A DNA stretch of 64,000 nucleotides from Nitrosomonas sp. (GTDB taxonomy: Bacteria; Pseudomonadota; Gammaproteobacteria; Burkholderiales; Nitrosomonadaceae): NCBI GenBank assembly GCA_017879645.1, contig JAAEXZ010000003.1, forward strand, positions 1-64,000, written 5' to 3'. How positions within the stretch are numbered: position 1 is the stretch's first letter; the number at the start of each line of letters is the position of its first letter. Below the pieces are notes generated by a model. That model did not search any database. It was not told where the DNA came from and saw only the letters and a list, made by a program, of their open reading frames with translations. Position numbers and translations under genes: made by a program. Shown piece by piece: positions 54,033 through 63,845 of the stretch.

Positions 54033-54221
54033 AGCGTTGCGTCGCTCAAAGTGACTATTCCGATTTTAGGTTAGGTTTAATAATCTATCAAAAAAATGTA
54101 CTGAATGTACCCAGATATGTCAAACCGGAAACAGGATCACGGACGATGTATACTATGCTGCTAGCAATACTTCCATCACGCAGGAAAGCAGTTTTGACTA
54201 ACGAATAGGGAGGCTGGACGT

Positions 54222-55217
54222 TTGTTGAATGAGTATTTTCTCTATGGCGATATTGGCGGCACCAAGACGCTTCTGCAAATGGCACAAGCTGAGACAGATG
54301 GCATTCGGGAGCTGCTGACGAAACGCTATGACAGCACGGCTTATGCCTCTTTTTCCAATGTACTCAGCGACTTCCTGCAGCAGGCCGGGACAGATTGCCC
54401 GCCGCAAAGCGCCTGCTTTGCCGTGGCAGGACCCATCGCTGCACAACAGGTACAATTAACGAATTTGCACTGGCAACTCGACAGCAACGAACTCGCTGCC
54501 CTGTTTTCCATTCCCCGGGTCAAACTCGTCAATGACTTCGAAGCTGCCGCGCTGGGTATCGCGGCTCTGTCAGATGACGACCAAGTCATATTGCAAGTCG
54601 GGCAACCCCATGCCCAGGCAATGCGTGTCATCCTGGGTGCCGGAACCGGCATGGGTGTCGCCTGGCTCGTGCCTGACGGCGCGCGGGACCTAACCATTGC
54701 CACCGAAGCGGGTCATGTCGATTTTGCGCCGCGCAACCCCCAGGAGATCGATCTTTGGCATGTGTTGCAGCAACAATTCGGTCACGTGTCGGTGGAACGT
54801 ATCTTGTCTGGTCCGGGGTTGACGCAGATCTACAATTTCCTGCAAGCCCGGCAGAAAACGCTATCCGGTGCCCCGTCCCCCGCACTCAAGGAGGACAGCG
54901 GCGCAACCATCACCACGCTGGCGCAAACGCACCAGCATCCGCTGGCCATCAAATCCCTGCATTTGTTTGCGGAAATCTATGGCGCCTACGCCGGCAATCT
55001 TGCGCTGACCGGATTATGTCGCGGCGGAGTCTATCTGGCCGGTGGCATCGCACCCAGAATCGTCCCGATACTGCGTAGCGGCGGATTCATGCAAGCGTTT
55101 TGCGACAAAGGCCGGTTTTCTGCGCTGATGCAGGAAATCCCGGTGCATGTGATCACCAACCCGCAGGTAGGCCTGCTTGGTGCTAGGCGGGAAGCGCAGC
55201 GCCTGCTCACACATTGA
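54222..55217 (+). CDS. glk: glucokinase
   Basis: Phosphorylates glucose to glucose-6-phosphate. The 331-residue protein shows the bacterial glucokinase pattern: phosphate-1 motif G-D-I-G-G-T-K-T-L, F-A-V-A-G-P-I, the sugar-binding L-V-N-D-F-E-A, phosphate-2 motif L-G-A-G-T-G-M-G-V-A, and E-A-G-H-V-D-F-A. The start is TTG at 54222, fixed by GGGAGG eight bases upstream; no ATG in frame is nearby. The alpha-glucan phosphorylase gene follows by 90 bases on the same strand. Together they would feed glycogen-derived glucose and glucose-1-phosphate into glycolysis. Confidence 0.94.
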   Translation: MLNEYFLYGDIGGTKTLLQMAQAETDGIRELLTKRYDSTAYASFSNVLSDFLQQAGTDCPPQSACFAVAGPIAAQQVQLTNLHWQLDSNELAALFSIPRVKLVNDFEAAALGIAALSDDDQVILQVGQPHAQAMRVILGAGTGMGVAWLVPDGARDLTIATEAGHVDFAPRNPQEIDLWHVLQQQFGHVSVERILSGPGLTQIYNFLQARQKTLSGAPSPALKEDSGATITTLAQTHQHPLAIKSLHLFAEIYGAYAGNLALTGLCRGGVYLAGGIAPRIVPILRSGGFMQAFCDKGRFSALMQEIPVHVITNPQVGLLGARREAQRLLTH

Positions 55218-55307
55218 AAATTTGGTAATTTCAGCGTTCAGTGCGAATATAACCAGCGCATAGACGAAATCCCGCACATCAGATCATTTCCAGCAAGGAG
55301 AACCGGC

Positions 55308-57863
55308 ATGTTTTCGCGTACAGCTTTCACCATTACCGTCAACCCCAAGATCCCGCCACGCCTCAAACGCCTGGAAGAACTGGCCAATAATCTATGGTAT
55401 AGCTGGGATCGCGCAACGCGGACACTATTTTCCCGCCTCGATCCTCATTTATGGGAAGCCGTAGGACACAACCCCAAAGCCTTCCTGAAGCGTGTCGATG
55501 AGTCGGTCCTGCTGAAAGCCACTGAAGACCGGGTTTTTCTCGCCACTTACAACAGTATCCTGTCGACCTACGATTCCTATCACGAAGCATCGGCCATGGT
55601 TGGCGATGACTCGGGTCTGACCGCAACCGATCAGGTGGCTTATTTTTGTTTTGAATTCGGCTTTCACGAAAGCCTGCCCATTTATTCCGGTGGACTCGGC
55701 ATCCTTGCGGGCGATCACTGCAAAGCCGCCAGCGACCTGTGCTTGCCGTTCGTCGCCATCGGCCTGCTGTATCGCCAGGGTTACTTCTCGCAAACCATCG
55801 ATAGCCAGGGAAACCAGCAGGTCACCTACACGGTATCGGATTTCGAGGACCTGCCGGTGACACCGGTACTGCGCGACGATGGCAGTAACATGCAGATTCA
55901 GGTTGCCCTGCCACAACGCAATGTAACCGCCCAAATTTGGCAAGCCCGGATTGGTCATGTGGTGCTGTATCTGCTCGACACCGACTTGCCGGAAAACTCA
56001 CCGCAGGATCGTTACATCACCCACAACCTGTATGGTGGCGACCGGGTCATGCGCATCGAACAGGAAATCATCCTCGGTATGGGCGGTGTGCGCGCCCTGC
56101 AGGCACTGGGCATCCAACCGACGATTTGGCATATCAACGAGGGGCACGCGGCTTTCATGATTCTGGAGCGCATCCACAACCTGGTACAGCAAGGACTGGA
56201 TTTTGCCAGTGCGCTCGAAAGCGTGGCCGTCAACACGGTGTTCACCACACACACGGCCGTTCCGGCCGGACATGATCATTTCAGTCCCGACATGATGCAA
56301 ATCTATTTCGAGGACTTCTATCGTAGCATGAACATCACGCAGGAGGCATTCATGGCCCTGGGGCACGCCCCCGGCAGTCCGGATTTCAATATGACGGCAC
56401 TGGCCATCCATGGTTCACGCACGCACAATGGCGTCAGCAAGATACACGGCGATGTCTCGGCCAATATCTGCCGTGACTTGTGGCCGCAGATCGAACCCGA
56501 AGAAAATCCGATGGCGTACATCACCAACGGTGTGCATGTACCGACCTTCCTGGCGCAGGAATGGTCAGACCTGTTCGACCGCTATCTTGGCCACGAATGG
56601 CGCAGCAAGATGTGCGATGTCGATTACTGGTCACGCATCGACGCCATTCCTGATCATTTGTTCTGGAGTGTGCGCCAGTCCCTGAAATCCCAGATGTTTT
56701 ACGGCATCCGCTCCCGCATCACCGAACAGAATGCCAGAAACCGGGGATCCGAAGCACATCTGGATCGCCTGCTCAAGTTTGTCGATCCCATTAACCCGAA
56801 TATCCTGACCTTGGGTTTTGCACGCCGCTTTGCAACTTACAAGCGCGCTGCCCTGTTATTCGAAAACCTGGAGTGGTTGCGCAAAATCATACTGGATCAG
56901 GAACGTCCGGTACTGCTGATCTTTGCCGGCAAGGCACATCCGGCGGATGTACCCGGCCAGGATCTAATTCGCCAGATCAGCCAGGTGGCCCATTTTCCCG
57001 AGTTTGAAGGCCGCCTGCTGCTGATCGAAGGTTATGACCTGAGACTGGCACGCCGCCTGGTTGCCGGGGTCGATGTCTGGCTCAACAATCCGATCTTCCC
57101 GCTGGAAGCCAGCGGCACATCGGGGATGAAGGCAGGGATCAATGGTGCCATCAATTTGAGCGTGCTCGACGGCTGGTGGGGGGAAGGTTATGACGGCAAA
57201 AATGGCTGGGCCATCAAGCCCGGTCCGGAAGATATGGAAAGCACGCTGCGCGACCGCGAGGAAAGCCGCGCACTATACGAAATCCTGCAGGATCAGGTAG
57301 TACCGCTGTACTACAACTACGGCAAGCTGGGATATTCTCCGGCCTGGGTCAAAATGGCCAAACACTCGATGATATCGTTGTTGCCGCGCTATAACGCGAC
57401 GCGTATGGTGGACGAGTACGTGAAGAAATTCTATCAGTCCGCCAGTCAGCGCAGCCAGTTGTACACGGCCAACGATCACGCCGAAGCCAGGCACCTCGCC
57501 CAGTGGAAGGCACGCATCCGTTCAGCTTGGCAAGGCGTTTCAATACGCCGCCTGGATACCCCCCGCGAACGCATCCGCTTCGACGAAGCAATGCAACTCA
57601 GGGTGGCAGCAAAACTGCATCAGTTGCAACCCGAGGATGTCGTCGTTGAACTGCTGATCTGCCGTCAATTCAAAAAAACCCGGTTGTGCAATTTCCAGCA
57701 TTTCCGGTTCAAGTTCACCGGTCACACCGAAGCCAACGAGCACATCTTCGAGCTGAAGCTGACTCCCGAACTGTGCGGCAAGCAGGAATACTTCATTCGC
57801 ATTCATCCGTATCACTCGCTGCTGACTCACCCGCTGGAAATGGGACTCATGGTCTGGTTGTAA
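55308..57863 (+). CDS. glgP: alpha-glucan (glycogen) phosphorylase
   Basis: Releases glucose-1-phosphate from alpha-1,4-glucans using pyridoxal phosphate. The 851-residue chain is of the glycogen phosphorylase type whose N-terminus begins with an N-N-L-W-Y-S-W-D block near 30. Other signs are P-I-Y-S-G-G-L-G-I-L-A-G-D-H near 125, the H-I-N-E-G-H-A block near 275, and the cofactor-binding A-S-G-T-S-G-M-K, with Lys608 the likely Schiff-base lysine. AAGGAG seven bases upstream supports the ATG. It is paired with glucokinase. No glycogen synthase, branching or debranching enzyme lies in the window. Confidence 0.95.
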   Translation: MFSRTAFTITVNPKIPPRLKRLEELANNLWYSWDRATRTLFSRLDPHLWEAVGHNPKAFLKRVDESVLLKATEDRVFLATYNSILSTYDSYHEASAMVGDDSGLTATDQVAYFCFEFGFHESLPIYSGGLGILAGDHCKAASDLCLPFVAIGLLYRQGYFSQTIDSQGNQQVTYTVSDFEDLPVTPVLRDDGSNMQIQVALPQRNVTAQIWQARIGHVVLYLLDTDLPENSPQDRYITHNLYGGDRVMRIEQEIILGMGGVRALQALGIQPTIWHINEGHAAFMILERIHNLVQQGLDFASALESVAVNTVFTTHTAVPAGHDHFSPDMMQIYFEDFYRSMNITQEAFMALGHAPGSPDFNMTALAIHGSRTHNGVSKIHGDVSANICRDLWPQIEPEENPMAYITNGVHVPTFLAQEWSDLFDRYLGHEWRSKMCDVDYWSRIDAIPDHLFWSVRQSLKSQMFYGIRSRITEQNARNRGSEAHLDRLLKFVDPINPNILTLGFARRFATYKRAALLFENLEWLRKIILDQERPVLLIFAGKAHPADVPGQDLIRQISQVAHFPEFEGRLLLIEGYDLRLARRLVAGVDVWLNNPIFPLEASGTSGMKAGINGAINLSVLDGWWGEGYDGKNGWAIKPGPEDMESTLRDREESRALYEILQDQVVPLYYNYGKLGYSPAWVKMAKHSMISLLPRYNATRMVDEYVKKFYQSASQRSQLYTANDHAEARHLAQWKARIRSAWQGVSIRRLDTPRERIRFDEAMQLRVAAKLHQLQPEDVVVELLICRQFKKTRLCNFQHFRFKFTGHTEANEHIFELKLTPELCGKQEYFIRIHPYHSLLTHPLEMGLMVWL

Positions 57864-58261
57864 CCCCCCTTGCCGTAAATCCGGCAGTCCTATCCAAGAC
57901 ACCTCGACACCCCGGCAAGCTGATTCCAGCGACGCCGGGAAAACGCTGAAAGGCAGCGAGCCACGATCAGAGGAAGACGCGACCCACATGCGCCCAAAGC
58001 GCATGTTGCAACTGATTTCACCAACACGACCTGGCGCAATCTTGTCTCAGCATTTTGCCCCACAAGTTATCGATCCGTAAAATCAACGTTCCATCGCCAT
58101 AGAGCAGCGGTATTGCCTATACTTTTTTCGGATAAAACCATCGCCAAAAAAGGCACCACAAATTCTCGCAATTCATCCTCAACCCTGCGCCATCTTGGCC
58201 GAAATAAAGACGAACACCGCAATATAGATTTTGCACGACACCCCAAGGAGATCTCAACAAC
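57864..58261. other. intergenic region with a hairpin
   Basis: This 398-base gap separates the phosphorylase from the chemoreceptor, both on the plus strand. It holds one clear hairpin at 57986-58006 (listed separately) and no frame with coding character. The chemoreceptor promoter should lie between about 58030 and 58230, where the sequence becomes more AT-rich, but I could not identify it. Confidence 0.4.
57986..58006 (+). terminator. hairpin downstream of glgP
   Basis: A perfect 8-bp stem (ACATGCGC / GCGCATGT) with a 5-base loop lies about 120 bases after the phosphorylase stop. No T-run follows, so termination would be inefficient or factor-assisted. Confidence 0.4.
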
Positions 58262-61090
58262 ATGTCAGCATTACCGTCCGCAAAAACCAAAGTCGTGGCA
58301 GAGTACGATCTGCAATACGTCACCAGCATTTTCAAGGCCATTCAGCACAGTCAAGCAACGATCGAATTCGATCTCGATGGTGTTGTCCTCAACACCAATG
58401 CCAACGCCCTTTCCCTGTTCGGTTATACCCAGGAAGAGTGGCATGGCAAGCATCATGGCCAGTTGTGCATTCCAGGCGCCATGGAAAGCGAAGAATACAC
58501 GGCCTTCTGGGACAAACTACGCTCGGGAGAGCATATCAATGGCGAATTTCGCCGTATCGCGGCGGATGGGCGGGATATTTATCTTCAGGCTTGCTATATC
58601 CCGATTCTCGATACCGAAAACAAGCCCTGCAAAATCATGCTTATTGCCAGTGATATTACGGCCAGCAAACTGAAGTCACTGGAAGATGACGGAAAAATCA
58701 TCGCCATCAACCACACACAGGCCGAAATCGAATTCGACCTCGATGGCAGGATTTTGACTGCTAATCAGAAATTTCTGGACACCTTCGACTACACCCTGCA
58801 GGAAATTACCGGACAACGCCACCAGATGTTCTGTTACGAAACCTACGCACAAAGCGAGGAATATCAGGCTTTCTGGCAAGATTTGCGCGCAGGCGAACCC
58901 AAACAGGGTGAATTCATGCGCATGAACCGGCAAGGTCGCCCCGTGTGGTTGCAGGCCACATACACCCCGATTCGCAATGTCGATGGCAAGCCGTACAAGG
59001 TCATCAAGTTCGCCAGTGATATCACCAGCGCAAAACTGGCGTCCATCGCCAATGAAGGTAAGGTTGCGGCCATCTCGCGCTCACAGGGCGTCATCGAATT
59101 TGACCTGGCTGGCAATATACTGGATGCCAATGAAAATTTCCTGAAACTGACCGGTTATACGCTGGAAGAAATCAAAGGCGAACATCACCGCATCTTCGTT
59201 GACAAGGAAGAAGCTCGTGGCGGTGCGTACCGCAGCTTCTGGCAAAAACTGGGTAATGGGCAGTTCGATGCAGGCGAATATTTGCGTTTCGGCAAGGATG
59301 GTAAGAAAATCTGGATCCAGGCAACTTACAATCCCATCCTGGATCTCGATGGAAAACCCATACGCGTGGTGAAATATTGCAATGACATTACGCAAGCAAA
59401 ACTCGCAGCGATGGAAATGACCGCACGTATGGATGCCGTATCCAAAAGCAGTTGCCTGATGGAATTATCGGCCGACGGCCATATCCTCTACGCCAACGAA
59501 CGCATGCAAAACGCGCTTGGCTACGGACTCACCGATCTGGTGGGCAAGCACGAAAATCATATTCAGTTCGATGAAGATATTCGCGCTCAGACTCACATCG
59601 AACTCTGGCGCACATTGCGCGAGCATCATCCGGTCAACATTGAAATTCGACGCAAAGGTGTGGGGGGTCTCGAACGCTGGTTCCTGGCCAACTTCAGCCC
59701 GATTCTCGGTCTCGATGGCATATTAACCAAGATCATCATCCAGGCCGATGACATTACCACAGCAAAACTGGAACGACTGGATGCGATGGGAAAACTCCAG
59801 GCTATCGACCGTTCCCAGGCCATGATCGAGTTCGACATGAGTGGCAAAGTCATCCACGCCAACGAAAACTTTCTCACGCTCACTGGATATAATCTGGATG
59901 ATATCAAGGGACGGCATCATCGCATGTTCGTCGATCCGGCCGAAGCCACGAGCGCGGAATATCAAGCTTTCTGGGAACGCCTGGGACATGGTGAATTCGA
60001 GTCGGGAGAATACAAGCGTATCGGCAAAAACAATCGCGAAGTCTGGATACAAGCCACGTATAACCCCATTCTCGATCCCCGTGGCAACCCGGCCCGGGTC
60101 GTAAAATTTGCAACCGACATTACGCAAAGCAAATTGCATACTTCCGAATCCGAAGCCAAGGTTGCTGCCATCGATCGCGGACAAGCCGTCATCGAATTCG
60201 ATCTGAGTGGTCAGGTGCTGGATGCCAATCGTAATTTCCTGGCCGCAATGGGCTACACCCTGCGTGAAATCAAGGGACAGCACCACAGCACATTCTGTAC
60301 TACTGAATTCACACAAAGCAAGGAATATCGCGATTTCTGGCTCAGACTCGGCGAAGGTGAATTCATCAGCGGACGTTTTCATCGCGTTGGAAAATTCAAT
60401 CGCGATGTATGGATCCAAGCGACTTACAACCCTATTTTCGATCTCAATGGCCGGGTCATGAAAATCGTCAAGTATGCACATGATGTCACCAGCGAAGTAC
60501 AGCTCGAGAAACGCATCGCCACCGGCGCAGCCGAAATGGATTCACACGTTCGCGAGCTGGTCGCGAGCGTCAACGCCATTGCGGCCAATTCAAATGTGGC
60601 CGCCGAATTGGCGCATGACTCGTCTACCGCGGCACAATCGGGATTTGATGCTTTGCAAAAATCCATCACCGCAATTACGTCCATCCAGGCCAGCTCGTCA
60701 CAGGTTTCCGAAATCGTCGGCGTCATCGACGAAATCGCCAATCAGACCAACCTGCTGGCATTCAATGCAGCCATCGAAGCCGCACGTGCCGGAGAGCATG
60801 GTATTGGCTTCTCGGTGGTAGCCGATGAAGTCCGCAAGCTCGCCGAACGCAGTTCGGTCGCCGCCCGCGAAATCACCAAGCTGATCGAAGAATCGGCGCA
60901 ACATGTCGACAAGGGTGCCGAAGTCAGTCGCGAAGCATCCCGCAGCTTCGAGGGCATCATGTCGGGCGTAGCCAAAACTAGCAAGAGCGTGGCAGAAATT
61001 GCCGAATCGGCTGAAAATCAGAGCAAGATGGCTAAACAGGTCAGTTTGCTGATCGAACAGATAGCCAGTGCGAAAACCAGGGGCAATTGA
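58262..61090 (+). CDS. soluble chemoreceptor with six tandem PAS domains
   Basis: A 942-residue cytoplasmic methyl-accepting chemotaxis protein. Six PAS-PAC units of about 122 residues run from about 21 to 745, each with the pattern I-E-F-D-L-x-G at the start and N-P-I-x-D at the end, joined by D-I-T-x-x-K-L linkers. Units 3, 5 and 6 are especially alike (K-G-x-H-H-x-x-[10 protein letters not shown]). The signalling domain (about 755-935) has the hairpin tip [22 protein letters not shown]. There are no membrane helices and no C-terminal methylation-enzyme docking peptide. AAGGAG precedes the ATG. The triple CheW gene overlaps its stop by one base. Redox or ligand sensing is likely, but the cofactor is unknown. 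Confidence 0.93.
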   Translation: MSALPSAKTKVVAEYDLQYVTSIFKAIQHSQATIEFDLDGVVLNTNANALSLFGYTQEEWHGKHHGQLCIPGAMESEEYTAFWDKLRSGEHINGEFRRIAADGRDIYLQACYIPILDTENKPCKIMLIASDITASKLKSLEDDGKIIAINHTQAEIEFDLDGRILTANQKFLDTFDYTLQEITGQRHQMFCYETYAQSEEYQAFWQDLRAGEPKQGEFMRMNRQGRPVWLQATYTPIRNVDGKPYKVIKFASDITSAKLASIANEGKVAAISRSQGVIEFDLAGNILDANENFLKLTGYTLEEIKGEHHRIFVDKEEARGGAYRSFWQKLGNGQFDAGEYLRFGKDGKKIWIQATYNPILDLDGKPIRVVKYCNDITQAKLAAMEMTARMDAVSKSSCLMELSADGHILYANERMQNALGYGLTDLVGKHENHIQFDEDIRAQTHIELWRTLREHHPVNIEIRRKGVGGLERWFLANFSPILGLDGILTKIIIQADDITTAKLERLDAMGKLQAIDRSQAMIEFDMSGKVIHANENFLTLTGYNLDDIKGRHHRMFVDPAEATSAEYQAFWERLGHGEFESGEYKRIGKNNREVWIQATYNPILDPRGNPARVVKFATDITQSKLHTSESEAKVAAIDRGQAVIEFDLSGQVLDANRNFLAAMGYTLREIKGQHHSTFCTTEFTQSKEYRDFWLRLGEGEFISGRFHRVGKFNRDVWIQATYNPIFDLNGRVMKIVKYAHDVTSEVQLEKRIATGAAEMDSHVRELVASVNAIAANSNVAAELAHDSSTAAQSGFDALQKSITAITSIQASSSQVSEIVGVIDEIANQTNLLAFNAAIEAARAGEHGIGFSVVADEVRKLAERSSVAAREITKLIEESAQHVDKGAEVSREASRSFEGIMSGVAKTSKSVAEIAESAENQSKMAKQVSLLIEQIASAKTRGN

Positions 61091-62616
61091 TGGAATCATC
61101 CGCAACAGAATCGGGATTCGGTGGTTTCCGCATTGGCGGCATGGATCTGGGATTACCCATGCAGGCTTTGCGTGAAGTCATACCCTGCGGCGTTCTGGCT
61201 AAATTACCCTGTGCCGCGCCTTATGTCATTGGTGGGATCGATCTGCGCGGTATCATGGTTCCCGTGATCGATTTGCGTATCGTGCTCGGTGCGGCAGCAA
61301 CAAAAATGCCCTTTCCGAACGTCATCGTCATGGTGCATGAGAACAAGCTGCTGGGTTTGCTGACAGAAGCCGTTACCGGTGTGTTCACAGGCGATACCCA
61401 GGACATCAATCATGTCAGTTTTGCTGCAGCCGATCAGTCCGTTTTTTATGGCAGTATCCGCCGCAACGATAATGACACGCTGGTCAATCTGCTATCGCCG
61501 TCGGCGCTGGTTATGCTCAAGGATGTGCCCATGGTAGACCATCACGAATCAAAAAATACCGTCAGTGCTACCCTTGAAAGCAGCATCAGCCAGAAAAACA
61601 AAGCCTTGCCCATGCTCCTGTTACGCTGCAACCGGATCGCATTGGCCATCGATGCAATGGCGGTATACACTACGCTATCCGATCCTGTCATCGAAAAATC
61701 CGCCATGGCCATGGGCAGTTGTCGGGGAGTCATTGAATACGCCAGCAACAAGATCCCCACGCTGGATTTGCTGCAAGTCTGCGGATTGGGAAGACTCGAT
61801 CCGAACACATCGATCCAGGCATTCATTATCCTGTTACCCCAGGGTATGGTGGCTTTTCTGGTCAACAAAGTAATCGATGTTGTACGTATCTATCCCAGCG
61901 AAATCATCGATGCTCCCGGCTATGCGTTGCCACGACCCAGCTTGTTCAATGGGGTTTTACCCAAATCCGCCCTGCCGGAAACGAGCACGAAGCAGGAATC
62001 GATCCTGGCTTCCCAACTACTGGTATTGAGCAGTTCGGCACTCAAAAACGACCCACAAATCGTCGCGCTGGCCGATGTCATTACGCTGGATCGCGCGATC
62101 ACACGCCAACCCAAGACTCCAACCACAGAGTCCGGCATCGAGAGCACCGAAAAGAAACGTAACATGATCACTTACCTGCTCGGTAGTGAAACCGCTTCGC
62201 CATTCGAGCAGATCCGCGAAATCCTGCCATTCACGCACGACATCCCCATTTTCGAGCAAACCGGCCCCATGCTGGGTATGATCGTGGTGCGTGGACGCAG
62301 CATCCCGGTGGTATGTTTGAGCCGGCTCGTCACGGGTCATCCCGCGCAGATTTCACCCACCGCCAGTGTTCTGGTCGTCGAAATCGACAATGAAGCGATG
62401 GGATTTGCCATTCCCACTTTGAAATCGATCGAATTGGTGCAGTGGGAACCGGAATTGCCCCACTTCGGTGGTGCAGGACACAGTGATCTGATGCACGCGA
62501 TCCATTCCAACAAACTGGCGCAAATCGGTACTGGCAAAGCCATTCGCATGCTGCCTGTGCTGGATCTGGAAAAAATAGCCCGGGCTTTCCGGGCACAGCA
62601 ACTCGCCGTAGCCTGA
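61090..62616 (+). CDS. triple CheW-domain coupling protein
   Basis: A 508-residue protein of three CheW-like domains: about 10-150, about 170-300 and about 355-500. Each has the SH3-like beta pattern; domain 1 shows L-R-E-V-I-P near 28 and G-G-I-D-L-R-G near 47, and domain 3 shows I-R-E-I-L-P. CheW couples receptors to the kinase CheA; a three-domain version could bind several receptors or kinases at once. The ATG overlaps the receptor stop codon as TGATG, so the two are translationally coupled, with AGGGGCAA upstream. No cheA, cheR, cheB or cheY is in the window. The linker regions carry a low-complexity stretch near 325-350. Confidence 0.85.
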   Translation: MESSATESGFGGFRIGGMDLGLPMQALREVIPCGVLAKLPCAAPYVIGGIDLRGIMVPVIDLRIVLGAAATKMPFPNVIVMVHENKLLGLLTEAVTGVFTGDTQDINHVSFAAADQSVFYGSIRRNDNDTLVNLLSPSALVMLKDVPMVDHHESKNTVSATLESSISQKNKALPMLLLRCNRIALAIDAMAVYTTLSDPVIEKSAMAMGSCRGVIEYASNKIPTLDLLQVCGLGRLDPNTSIQAFIILLPQGMVAFLVNKVIDVVRIYPSEIIDAPGYALPRPSLFNGVLPKSALPETSTKQESILASQLLVLSSSALKNDPQIVALADVITLDRAITRQPKTPTTESGIESTEKKRNMITYLLGSETASPFEQIREILPFTHDIPIFEQTGPMLGMIVVRGRSIPVVCLSRLVTGHPAQISPTASVLVVEIDNEAMGFAIPTLKSIELVQWEPELPHFGGAGHSDLMHAIHSNKLAQIGTGKAIRMLPVLDLEKIARAFRAQQLAVA

Positions 62617-62620
62617 GTCA

Positions 62621-62644
62621 TGCAGCAGGGTTTTCCCTGCTGCA
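62621..62644 (+). terminator. strong hairpin after the receptor-CheW operon
   Basis: A perfect 10-bp GC-rich stem (TGCAGCAGGG / CCCTGCTGCA) with a TTTT loop starts 5 bases after the triple-CheW stop. There is no T-run after it, but the stem is stable and well placed. Confidence 0.65.
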
Positions 62645-62800
62645 AAGTGAATGACTAATCCTTGCACCAGCTTCTCGCGAATCCCTGCTTCTGCTTACCG
62701 CGCTAGACCCGGCATCGCCCGGATGCGCATTGCGTAGCCCCTTTGTAGCAAAAACTGTGTCATCATCGTAATCCGCAACAAGACATCACAGGGGACGGAT

Positions 62801-63181
62801 ATGAACCACAATCCCGTTGGCTGGTTCGAAATCTATGTACAGGACATGGATCGGGCCAGGCGTTTTTATGAAACCGTGTTTCAGGTTACCCTGGAGCGCT
62901 TGAACAATCCTCCCGGCATGAATATCGAGTTGTGGAGTTTTCCGATGCAGAAAGACCAGATGGGTATATCCGGCGCACTGGTCAAAATGGACAACGGTCC
63001 TTCGGGTGGCAATGCCGTGCTGGTTTACTTCATGTGTACGGATTGCAGTACCGAGGCCAGTCGTGTAACCGCCGCAGGAGGACAACTCGTACGCGGTAAA
63101 ATGTCGATTGGTGAATATGGACACATTGCCCTGATTCAGGACACCGAAGGCAACATGATCGGTTTGCATTCCATGCAATGA
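62801..63181 (+). CDS. VOC-family (glyoxalase-like) protein
   Basis: A 126-residue vicinal-oxygen-chelate protein. The fold opens with V-G-W-F-E-I-Y-V-Q-D-M-D-R-A and F-Y-E-T-V-F, the standard first beta-alpha unit, and ends with D-T-E-G-N-M-I-G-L. Only one VOC half is duplicated within this length, as usual for small dimeric members. The substrate is not predictable: the E/H metal ligands of glyoxalase I are not all evident. GGGGACGG precedes the ATG. It converges on the truncated haemoglobin gene with a shared hairpin between them. Confidence 0.85.
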   Translation: MNHNPVGWFEIYVQDMDRARRFYETVFQVTLERLNNPPGMNIELWSFPMQKDQMGISGALVKMDNGPSGGNAVLVYFMCTDCSTEASRVTAAGGQLVRGKMSIGEYGHIALIQDTEGNMIGLHSMQ

Positions 63182-63195
63182 AACTACGATAACGA

Positions 63196-63219
63196 CGACC
63201 CCGCTTCCCAGCGAGGTCG
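63196..63219. terminator. bidirectional hairpin between convergent genes
   Basis: A 10-bp stem with one mismatch (CGACCCCGCT / AGCGAGGTCG, 4-base loop) fills the 50-base gap between the VOC gene and the convergent truncated haemoglobin gene. It can serve both transcripts. Confidence 0.55.
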
Positions 63220-63231
63220 CCTGTGTCACCG

Positions 63232-63822
63232 CTATTTGTTACGGATACCTCCGCGGTTGCGTTCCAGCACCTTGGCTATCACCTTGATGTCGGCCGGACT
63301 GACTCCAGCCAATGCCGCCTGTTCGCCGACGATGGCAATGAACCGGGTAATGGCGTGATCGGTAATATGCCGCCCGCGATGAATTTTTGCCATGGAGCTG
63401 CGGCAACGGTGCCCCGATTCCAGCACGGCTCCGCTGTGACGCGATGATCCGCCCAGGTCGTGATCCAGCATCATGGCCAGACACTGCTCGATGTCCTCGG
63501 GCGTGGTGGTGAGATTGCCAAAAAACGAGGCAATCTCGCTATCCGCCAGCAGCGCCGGTACGGCAAACTGATGCAGGAAAGCCAGAATGCCATGATAACC
63601 TCCCAGCCGCGCTGCCACCGAATCACTCTCCATCACGAATCGCGGACCGGTTTCACCCTCCTCGTCACGAGCGGTGGGGGATGACACTGATCGTCCCGCC
63701 TGTCCACCGTCATCCGCCACTACCGTGCCGATACCATCCACAGCAACCAGCCCGCATATCAACGCTATGGCGACATATTTGAGCCATTCAGGTGTATTGG
63801 TTTTGGATTCCATCCATTGCAT
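63232..63822 (-). CDS. membrane-anchored or exported truncated haemoglobin (group I-like)
   Basis: A 196-residue protein of two parts. Residues about 13-36 are one hydrophobic helix after a short polar lead, acting as a signal or anchor, followed by a polar linker to about 68. The rest is a truncated globin: A-A-R-L-G-G, a helix with S-E-I-A-S-F-F near 95, and M-A-K-I-H-R-G-R-H-I-T, with His148 the likely proximal haem ligand. Truncated haemoglobins usually lack a signal, so this would place haem, oxygen or NO chemistry in the periplasm. AAAGGAG eight bases upstream supports the ATG at 63822. It converges on the VOC gene and has no other obvious partner. Confidence 0.75.
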   Translation of the reverse strand: MQWMESKTNTPEWLKYVAIALICGLVAVDGIGTVVADDGGQAGRSVSSPTARDEEGETGPRFVMESDSVAARLGGYHGILAFLHQFAVPALLADSEIASFFGNLTTTPEDIEQCLAMMLDHDLGGSSRHSGAVLESGHRCRSSMAKIHRGRHITDHAITRFIAIVGEQAALAGVSPADIKVIAKVLERNRGGIRNK

Positions 63823-63845
63823 GATTCATTCTCCTTTCAATTCAA

